In this document: piece after piece, positions 15,670 through 22,257 of the stretch
Layout: every line of letters starts with the position of its first letter
Position numbering within the stretch: position 1 is the stretch's first letter
Assembly (NCBI GenBank): GCA_002338715.1
Contig: DDIR01000019.1
Location: forward strand, 20,955-45,034
Length of the DNA stretch: 24,080 bases
Direction of reading: 5' to 3'
From: Phycisphaerales bacterium UBA1845
GTDB taxonomy: Bacteria; Planctomycetota; Phycisphaerae; UBA1845
The notes under the pieces: generated by a model
Databases searched by the model: none
Seen by the model: only the letters and a program-made list of their open reading frames with translations
Told to the model about the DNA's origin: nothing
Program-made: the position numbers and the translations under genes

Positions 15670-16764
15670 ATGAAAATCATCAATATCTGCGGCGCCCGAC
15701 CGAACTTCATGAAAATCGCCCCGCTCATGCGCGCGTACAAGAACCACGCGAACATCGAACCGATGCTGATCCACACCGGTCAGCATTATGACGCAAACAT
15801 GTCCGACCTTTTCTTCAAGCAGTTGGGCATTCCCGAACCGGACATCAACCTTGAAATTGGTTCAGCCAGTCATGCTGTTCAGACGGCAGAGATCATGAAG
15901 CGATTTGAAACGGTCGCACTTGAACAGAAACCCGACTGGGTCGTCGTGGTCGGTGATGTCAACAGCACAATCGCTTGTGCGCTGGTGGCGACAAAGCTTG
16001 GAATCAAAGTCGCGCACGTTGAAGCCGGTCTGCGGAGTTTCGATCGCGACATGCCCGAGGAAATCAACCGCGTCCTGACCGATTCGATTTCGGATTTGCT
16101 GTTCGTGACGGAACCGAGCGGAATGGAAAATCTCAAGAACGAAGGCGTCAGCGGTGACAAAGTGCATTTCGTCGGCAACGTGATGATCGACACGCTGCGT
16201 GCCAACTTCGACAAAGCCCAGCAGTCAACAATCATCGAGTCACTGGGACTTGAGGCGAAGGGCTATAATGTTGTCACGCTTCACCGTCCGAGCAACGTCG
16301 ATGACGTCACCACCATGACCCGCATCGTCGAGGTGATTGAAGAAATCCAAAAAGACCTCCCCACCGTCTTCCCGATGCACCCGCGCACCAAGCACAATCT
16401 CGGAAAGCTCGGATTGGCCGATCGACTTGAGGCCATGGGTCAACTGAAGATCATTGAACCGGTCGGCTACCTCGACTTCCTCAAACTCACCGGCAGCGCC
16501 GCGGTTGTCCTCACCGACTCGGGCGGCATCCAGGAAGAAACGACGATCCTCGGCGTCTGGTGTTTGACCCTCCGCGAAAACACCGAACGCCCGGTGACCA
16601 TCGACCAGGGCACCAACCGCCTTGTCGGAACGGACCCCGCAAAGATCCTCGACGCCTATCGAAAGTGCCGCAGTCAAGCGGTTGGCGACGCACAAACACC
16701 GGAGAAGTGGGACGGTCAAGCTGCAGAGCGCATCGCTGAAATTCTCGCGAAGCAATTCGCATAA
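15670..16764 (+). CDS. wecB: UDP-N-acetylglucosamine 2-epimerase, second divergent copy
   Basis: A 364-residue non-hydrolysing UDP-HexNAc 2-epimerase, clearly different from the copy at 1075-2208. Seen: 'ICGARPNFMKIAPLMRAY' (6-23), 'VGDVNSTIACALVA' (95-108) with D96, 'HVEAGLRSFDRDMPEEINR' (116-134) with E118 and E130, 'TLHRPSNVDD' (203-212) with H205, and 'LTDSGGIQEETTILGV' (281-296) followed by 'LRENTERPVT'. Having GARPNF and HRPSNVD in place of GTRPEA and HRRENFG marks a separate subfamily; its exact substrate (UDP-GlcNAc or another UDP-2-acetamido sugar) is not decidable here. The ATG at 15670 is preferred to the TTG just before it at 15667. The upstream Shine-Dalgarno sequence is weak. 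It is the last plus-strand gene of the polysaccharide region, 134 bp after the DUF5989 gene, and faces the beta-propeller gene across 47 bp. Confidence 0.92.
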   Translation: MKIINICGARPNFMKIAPLMRAYKNHANIEPMLIHTGQHYDANMSDLFFKQLGIPEPDINLEIGSASHAVQTAEIMKRFETVALEQKPDWVVVVGDVNSTIACALVATKLGIKVAHVEAGLRSFDRDMPEEINRVLTDSISDLLFVTEPSGMENLKNEGVSGDKVHFVGNVMIDTLRANFDKAQQSTIIESLGLEAKGYNVVTLHRPSNVDDVTTMTRIVEVIEEIQKDLPTVFPMHPRTKHNLGKLGLADRLEAMGQLKIIEPVGYLDFLKLTGSAAVVLTDSGGIQEETTILGVWCLTLRENTERPVTIDQGTNRLVGTDPAKILDAYRKCRSQAVGDAQTPEKWDGQAAERIAEILAKQFA

Positions 16765-16811
16765 CGAGCGTTTCAGATTGCGGATAAGCTCAGCGGGTTG
16801 AGTTGCTGCGT

Positions 16812-17897
16812 TTAAGGTCCGCCGAACGCCAGCCAAAACGCGTTGGCATCGGCTAGATCTACATCGCCATCGTTGTCACCATCAAACACGTCCACACAAT
16901 CAGGCGACATTGCGGGCGGAGTAACCTCTGGACCGGCCAGGCATTCGTGCAGCAGCGCATAGTCGATCAAATCAACATCACCGTCGCAGTCAGAGTCCCC
17001 CACAATTCCAGGAACGGTGACATTCGAGAAGTGAAAGAAGTTCAACAGGTTGATGGAACCGCCACTAAGAAATGAACTTGTGACCGAATTGTCGCCCGTG
17101 TCGATGAGTGAGAGATTGTTATTGTCCGCGACAAAAATGCCGCCGGACAGACCCGGTTCGAGACCGATCGGAAATCCGAAGTTGATCGTCGTGACAATGT
17201 TTGAAGTGTTCAGATCGTATCGAAACACTGCGTTGTTTGAGACGAAATAGAGGTCGCCATTGTCTCCGAACTGCAGTCCAAATGTGTTACCGCTAGTGAG
17301 GCCGTCACCGCTGTCGACCAGCACTTCGTCGAATGCGCCCGTCGTGCCGTCGTAAACGATGACGTTGGCGCTGTAGCGTCCCGCAACATAGAAACGGCCG
17401 TCGGGTCCAAATGCGATCCCGCTCGGACCATCCAATCCTCCATCACCAGCCGTGACGAATGCATCGATCAGCGTACCGGTCGAGTCGTAGCGCAATATTT
17501 CATCGCTACCCTGGCTGGCGACGTACAGATTTTCGTCCGGCCCGACGAGTATGTAAACCGGGTTGTCTAGCCCGCTGGTCGAATCAACAAACACATTCAA
17601 GAGGGCGCCGGTGTCCCGGTCGTAGCGCAGGATCTGGTCCGTACCGAAGCTCGCGACGAGCACATCGCTGCCTCGGTCGAGGATGCCATGCGGTTGATCC
17701 AAACCAGTCGCTGCGGCGGCCGAGACAAACGTGTCGATGAACAGTCCAGTGGTCGCGTCGTAGCGTAGCACTTCGTGCCCGAAGTCGCTGCTGACATAGA
17801 GGACGTTGCTCGGGCACTGCGGGGCTGCGAACGCCCCCCATGCGGAAGAACAAAACCCGACCAAGCCGATCGCCAGTAAGCGCACTGGATGGTTCAT
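16812..17897 (-). CDS. Secreted beta-propeller protein with dockerin-like C-terminus
   Basis: A 361-residue exported protein. An N-terminal signal peptide (hydrophobic to about residue 24, 'AFAAPQCPS' cleavage region) is followed by about six repeats of a propeller-blade pattern of NHL/SMP-30 type, each with 'L.VSS....VLRYD..TG' or 'LYVASQGSDEILRYDSTG' logic (about 30-290). The C-terminus carries two dockerin-like calcium loops, 'GDSDCDGDVDLIDYALLHE' then 'GDNDGDVDLADANAFWLAF', separated by a CLAGP-type spacer. There are no catalytic residues to recognise; propellers of this kind often bind ligands or proteins. It starts only 6 bp after the stop of the metalloprotease gene, so the two are almost certainly co-transcribed and perhaps translationally coupled; its ribosome binding site would lie in the end of the protease frame. 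The biological role is unknown. Confidence 0.85.
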   Translation of the reverse strand: MNHPVRLLAIGLVGFCSSAWGAFAAPQCPSNVLYVSSDFGHEVLRYDATTGLFIDTFVSAAAATGLDQPHGILDRGSDVLVASFGTDQILRYDRDTGALLNVFVDSTSGLDNPVYILVGPDENLYVASQGSDEILRYDSTGTLIDAFVTAGDGGLDGPSGIAFGPDGRFYVAGRYSANVIVYDGTTGAFDEVLVDSGDGLTSGNTFGLQFGDNGDLYFVSNNAVFRYDLNTSNIVTTINFGFPIGLEPGLSGGIFVADNNNLSLIDTGDNSVTSSFLSGGSINLLNFFHFSNVTVPGIVGDSDCDGDVDLIDYALLHECLAGPEVTPPAMSPDCVDVFDGDNDGDVDLADANAFWLAFGGP

Positions 17898-17903
17898 CTG
17901 GAC

Positions 17904-20786
17904 TTATCCCGTAAATGCCGCCTGCATCGCTGCAAAGTCGACCAGGTCAATCTCGCCGTTGCTGTCGGAATCGAAGCAATCGCATGGCGTCGAGCCCGAC
18001 GTTGCCCCCGGTCCCAATAGGCAATTCACGAACTCAGCCAGATCGGCACTATCAACGTCACCATCGACGTCGTGATCACCGCTGCCGGGAATGCAGGTGG
18101 CTACGGTACACTCAACTTCAAAGATTTCAAAATCGTCGATACCGGCTTCGACGACGGATTGTGCACCCACGTCCTCGGCGGTAAATCGGATGCGGAATTG
18201 TGAACTGGCCCCGATGTTAAACGTCCGTTCAAACCAACCGCCGCTGACCTGCGGATTCTCGTCTGCGGTCGTCGGTCCGACGATTTCAAGCGTGTTCCAA
18301 CTGCCGCCTCCGTTGTCTGAGATTTCAACGATAAGCCGATCGGTTCCGGGGCCATCGCCCTCGTCATTTGAGAACCATCGAGCGTAACTGACCTGCGGGG
18401 CGCTGAGCGCTGAGAGGTCGAATACGGGTGATGTCAACGTCACCGCGCCACTGTCTACGTCGCTGTTGCAAAGGTTACCGCTGCTGTTGTCCGTCAACCA
18501 GCACTGACCCGATCCGTCAAAGTCTGAAGGGGGATCACCACGATCACAGTTGACCGGCGTGCCACGGGTCCAGGGACCGTCGGTGGCTGTGCTCGACGTG
18601 GTCCAACCGTTGTCGCTCTCAAAATTGTCGGCGACTTCGGTGGTAAGTGACGTCGCGACCAATGCGGTATATGCAGCTGCTGGGGCGCTGACCGGGTCTT
18701 GAATATCGCCACAGGTTGCCGAGCTTGAGATATAGTATTCGATGGTTTCGCCACAATCCGCCGCGGGCAGCACTGCTTCGTATGCATCGCCACCGACCGA
18801 CGTCAAGGGTGAGGTGTTGAACGGGCCGGTGTTTCCGATGCGATAATGGAGATTGGCTGAAACCGAACCGCTCGAAGTGATCGTTACTGGCACCGTGGTC
18901 GTCTGATTCACATCGACGAGCGCGGGACGCCCGGACGGATAGTCGATGGTAACGACGTCGAATGTCGGGCAGTCCATGTTGTGAGCACCGAACGCAGCGC
19001 ATATTTCCTCACAGTGCGGGGTGCCGTTGGAAATATTCGCATCGTCGTCATCGAGGGTGAGGTAGTCGATCGTGATTTGAGGCGTGATGCTTGAGCCTGA
19101 GTGCATCGGCATGCTGTTGACTGCAAGACCCGCGAGGATGTCGATATATGAGACAGGATTGGTTGCGGCTAACTCGTTCCGCAAATCCCAAATACAACCG
19201 GTGATGAGCGTACCGCAGAAGTGGACCTCACCGCTGCACGGATACTGCATCGTGTTGTCGCCTTCGCGCAACGGCGTACTGCAACTTCCGGTGAATCCAT
19301 AACCTGTCCCCGACACGTCCTGAATCACCATGGACATAACGTCGCCCATGCCCTCGCCGTACTGGCCCTGACCGCTGCCAGCCACCTGGACGAGGTGATG
19401 ACCGTATTCGTGGATGACCACGCTGCTCCATGCGGTGTTCGGGTAACCGCTGCCAGCCGCACAGAAGCGGAGGTTATTGCCCTGATATTGGGCATTGCCG
19501 GGGCAGAATCCGTTGGCTCCTTCGTTGACGGTAACGCTGAAAGCGGTTTGTCCGCCGATCACGGGGTACGAGGGGTTTACACCCAGCACAAAATCACGAA
19601 CGAGATTCGTGTAGTAATAGGCGTTAACTTCGCCCCGTCGATATTCGTCGTTGACGGTGTTGAGTTCAAAGTTGACCGGTCCTGGGGGAGTCACCACTGA
19701 CGACAGCGTTGATTCGTCGCCATTGAGCGTGTTGTCTCCGTTGTAGGTGAACACTTCGAAAAATTCGCCGCGGACGGCTGAGTCGACCGTAACGTTTGAA
19801 CTGCCGCCATTGGGAATGGTGAAATTGCCGTTGACGTCAGCAAAGACTTCCGTTCCACCAATGCTGGCTGTTGCGTAGGGCATGGGGGTAAGTACTTCGG
19901 ATTCACACTGTTCCGAGGCGACCCCTTCGGTGATGTATCCACTGACGTTACCACTGACGTCAATTTCGAGAATCTGATTTTCCTTGAAGAGGATCTGGCC
20001 GGTTTGCAGATCTGTGACGAACAACCACTTTGAATCAACACCGTCGGCCGCGGGCATGTTGTCTGCGACAAAGGTTAGCGCCACAGTTGGCGACGCTTCC
20101 ATCTCGTCCACCCCTGCCCAGATGACCGGCTTGGCTTCGCTGAAGTTGACCAGGGTGGCATCAAACTTCTTTGCCGCATCTTTGGCCAATGCGTAATGAT
20201 TGGCGATGAACACCGTATCATTCATGCGGGTTCGCACGTTCTGTTCCACCGTGAATCCGCCGAGATCTTTGACCGCCGACGTTGCGCTGACCAATGGAAA
20301 ATTCTCGTCATTGCGGACCAGCAAGCGCAAATCGCCACGGAACACTGGAATGTCATCCTGGACCTGGCGATAGTGAACGAGCGAGAACTTGTAGGTGTCC
20401 GTTTGCGGGTCGTACATCAGCGGTTGCACATGCTCCCCGCCTTCGATTCGATTCTCCGGGTGCAATTGCGCCGGTGATGTCCCGAGGACCATGGCGTGGG
20501 CAAAGCGAAATCGTTCGGCAGAATCGACGGCGGACGTTCCGATCGAAAACGCCTTGCCATAAATCTTTTGTACGTCGCGGTCTTGTTTAACAATCACAGT
20601 ATCGGGATTCTCTCGAATGAACGCGGCTTCGGCTTCGATGCGCTGTTGCAAGTGCGCCACTGAAATCGCATCGGCGCCCTTTGGGTCATTTAAGGCTCCG
20701 TCCGTCGACTCCTGGGCGAACGCGCCAATCGGAGACATGCACACCAAAATCCCTGCCACAGAAAACAAACGATGAATTTGCTTCAC
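17904..20786 (-). CDS. Secreted gluzincin metalloprotease (M36/M4-like) with Ig-like, jelly-roll and dockerin-like C-terminus
   Basis: A 960-residue exported protease. The signal peptide ends near 'PIGAFAQES' (about residue 25). An FTP-like propeptide region covers roughly 85-260. The catalytic domain contains 'VVIHEYGHHLVQV' (HExxH at 459-463) and, 15 residues on, 'YGEGMGD' (E478), which matches the third zinc ligand context GEGWSD of M36 fungalysins. After it come an Ig-like domain (about 610-715), a jelly-roll module ('NFESDNGWTT' to 'AGIDDFEIFEVEC', about 720-890) and two dockerin-like loops (about 900-960). The frame is open to an ATG at 20912, but that extension is arginine-rich and lacks a ribosome binding site. 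The GTG at 20786 follows AAGGAG with a 6-base spacer and starts directly before the signal peptide. It probably acts outside the cell on proteins. Confidence 0.88.
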   Translation of the reverse strand: MKQIHRLFSVAGILVCMSPIGAFAQESTDGALNDPKGADAISVAHLQQRIEAEAAFIRENPDTVIVKQDRDVQKIYGKAFSIGTSAVDSAERFRFAHAMVLGTSPAQLHPENRIEGGEHVQPLMYDPQTDTYKFSLVHYRQVQDDIPVFRGDLRLLVRNDENFPLVSATSAVKDLGGFTVEQNVRTRMNDTVFIANHYALAKDAAKKFDATLVNFSEAKPVIWAGVDEMEASPTVALTFVADNMPAADGVDSKWLFVTDLQTGQILFKENQILEIDVSGNVSGYITEGVASEQCESEVLTPMPYATASIGGTEVFADVNGNFTIPNGGSSNVTVDSAVRGEFFEVFTYNGDNTLNGDESTLSSVVTPPGPVNFELNTVNDEYRRGEVNAYYYTNLVRDFVLGVNPSYPVIGGQTAFSVTVNEGANGFCPGNAQYQGNNLRFCAAGSGYPNTAWSSVVIHEYGHHLVQVAGSGQGQYGEGMGDVMSMVIQDVSGTGYGFTGSCSTPLREGDNTMQYPCSGEVHFCGTLITGCIWDLRNELAATNPVSYIDILAGLAVNSMPMHSGSSITPQITIDYLTLDDDDANISNGTPHCEEICAAFGAHNMDCPTFDVVTIDYPSGRPALVDVNQTTTVPVTITSSGSVSANLHYRIGNTGPFNTSPLTSVGGDAYEAVLPAADCGETIEYYISSSATCGDIQDPVSAPAAAYTALVATSLTTEVADNFESDNGWTTSSTATDGPWTRGTPVNCDRGDPPSDFDGSGQCWLTDNSSGNLCNSDVDSGAVTLTSPVFDLSALSAPQVSYARWFSNDEGDGPGTDRLIVEISDNGGGSWNTLEIVGPTTADENPQVSGGWFERTFNIGASSQFRIRFTAEDVGAQSVVEAGIDDFEIFEVECTVATCIPGSGDHDVDGDVDSADLAEFVNCLLGPGATSGSTPCDCFDSDSNGEIDLVDFAAMQAAFTG

Positions 20787-21126
20787 AAGTCGCTCCTTCG
20801 AAAGTCCCCTCGCACCGAACCCCTGCGATGTCTTGACGCATCGCCCACCACGGCGGCGCTCTATGCTTGCACGAAGGCCACACCGACCTTCGGCGAATGT
20901 TTTATTCCTCATTTTGTGAGACGCGGAATATGTTTAAGAGTACGGGAACGGGGAGCGCGATTCAACGTGTGTCCGTACTATGTCGTTTGGGGGCTGCGGT
21001 TGTTTCAGCAACAAGCATTCCCTTTCACCCCCATCCGAACGAACCCGCCGAAAGCGTCCGAAAATGAACAAGCTTTATCGCCCGTAGCATACACCGCCAT
21101 GGAATCGTCCCGAATTTCTCGTCGGG
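20787..21126 (-). promoter_or_regulatory. Leader and promoter region of the metalloprotease operon, with two hairpins
   Basis: No gene is seen in these 340 bases. In the minus direction they form the upstream region of the protease. The ribosome binding site AAGGAG precedes the GTG start. Two inverted repeats lie further upstream: GCGATG / CATCGC arms at 20825-20844 (6 bp, loop 8) and CGAAGGCC / GACCTTCG arms at 20872-20892 (8 bp with one G-T pair, loop 5). Neither is followed by a T-run, so they are leader structures or operator sites rather than terminators, if functional at all. No clear -35/-10 pair was assigned. Near the left-gene end there is a direct repeat of CTCGTCGGG (21118-21126 and 21136-21144). 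Confidence 0.4.
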
Positions 21127-22212
21127 CTAAACGCCTCGTCGGGTTACCAGATAGACCGCAAAGCTGCCCAGCCAATGCCCACCTTCGTAGTGTTCGTCCG
21201 AGACGGCAGCGATTCCCGATGTGCGGTGGGCGCGGGCGGCCGCGTTGATAACGGCGATGCGACCGTCACCAGATGGCAATCCGGCAGCAATCCCCTCAAG
21301 CATCCAGGATCGGGAAAGATTCAAACCGTCCAAATGGACGAGGTGCCCGTCAGACTTATCCAAAACAACCGCTGGCTTAAGCCAACCCTTATCGCTCCCG
21401 GGCTTTAGTTCCGGAAGAAAGCGTTCAAGCCACTTGGCGAACTCGTCCGGTTGCAGAACGCGCCGCATTAAATCGGCTTCGGCAATGATCGGCGATAGGA
21501 ACGCTTGTCCGTCTGGTTCAAATGCAAGGTTTGCGCCCGCGTCTTTGAAATAGAAGTCCTTGGCCCGCTGGGTGACCAGTTGTGTCATCTCTGCATCGCC
21601 GCTGGTTTTCGCCCAATCCAGAACCAATCCGAGCGAGAACGCGGTCTGGCTGTGTTCGCCCGTGCGTACGGGATGCGAAAGCTTGGGAAGCCAAATCTTG
21701 AATCTGGTCGCGGCTTCTTGTTCCAACGGTTCGAGGATTTTCGACCAACGCTGGGCGTCGGGATCGTCCCATTCGCGAAGTTCGGCCGTCAATTGCAAAA
21801 GCCACGCGAGTCCGTATGGGCGCTCAAAAGTCCCCCGCCCCATCGCCGTCATGTAGTCCAACTCGGCTTTGACGCGCTCGACGGTGAAGCTCTCGTCGAG
21901 CGCATTCATCGCATCTTTTGCAAACGAGGCATGCGGCTGCACACGACAAAGTCGAACCAGAAGCCAGTGACCATGAACCGCCGAATGCCAGTCAAAGCAC
22001 CCGTAGAAGACGGGCGTCAATTCATGCGGTGTCCTGGCGTCGTCCGCGGACGACATGACATGCGAAATCTTATTGGGGTATTCGCGGTGCACGCAATCAA
22101 GGGCGAGTCGGGCAAACCGCTCAGCCGATTCCTGATCGATTGATGCATTGGCATCAGCGCGAACAAATGAAGGCAGAACGAAAACAACGATAATCAGCGC
22201 ACAGAAGCGCAT
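21127..22212 (-). CDS. DUF2891 family protein, exported
   Basis: A 361-residue protein of the DUF2891 family, whose biochemical function is not known. A signal peptide covers about residues 1-19 ('LIIVVFVLPSFVRADA'). The mature part shows the family's conserved blocks: 'TPVFYGCFDWHSAVHGHWLL' (65-84), 'RTGEHSQTAFSLGLVLDW', 'LSPIIAEADLMRRVL', 'HLVHLDGLNLSRSWMLEGI' and the end 'HYEGGHWLGSFAVYL'. Members look all-helical, like (alpha/alpha)-barrels of sugar-active enzymes, with many conserved His, Asp and Trp residues, but no activity is assigned. Length is normal. The ATG at 22212 has a strong GGAGGA six bases upstream. It lies 45 bp downstream of the choice-of-anchor-B gene on the same strand and is probably co-transcribed with it. 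Confidence 0.92.
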   Translation of the reverse strand: MRFCALIIVVFVLPSFVRADANASIDQESAERFARLALDCVHREYPNKISHVMSSADDARTPHELTPVFYGCFDWHSAVHGHWLLVRLCRVQPHASFAKDAMNALDESFTVERVKAELDYMTAMGRGTFERPYGLAWLLQLTAELREWDDPDAQRWSKILEPLEQEAATRFKIWLPKLSHPVRTGEHSQTAFSLGLVLDWAKTSGDAEMTQLVTQRAKDFYFKDAGANLAFEPDGQAFLSPIIAEADLMRRVLQPDEFAKWLERFLPELKPGSDKGWLKPAVVLDKSDGHLVHLDGLNLSRSWMLEGIAAGLPSGDGRIAVINAAARAHRTSGIAAVSDEHYEGGHWLGSFAVYLVTRRGV

Positions 22213-22257
22213 GACGATCCTCCATGATCGATGACAAATGCGTTTGGGAAGAATCAG

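Noticed and set aside
16787..16804. Possible bidirectional terminator between the epimerase and the propeller gene (AGCTCA / TGAGTT)
   Set aside because: The stem includes a G-T pair and is not followed by a T-run; no intrinsic terminator can be supported.
16240..16836. 198-codon minus-strand frame over the second epimerase
   Set aside because: Antisense to conserved epimerase motifs, with no recognisable protein features.
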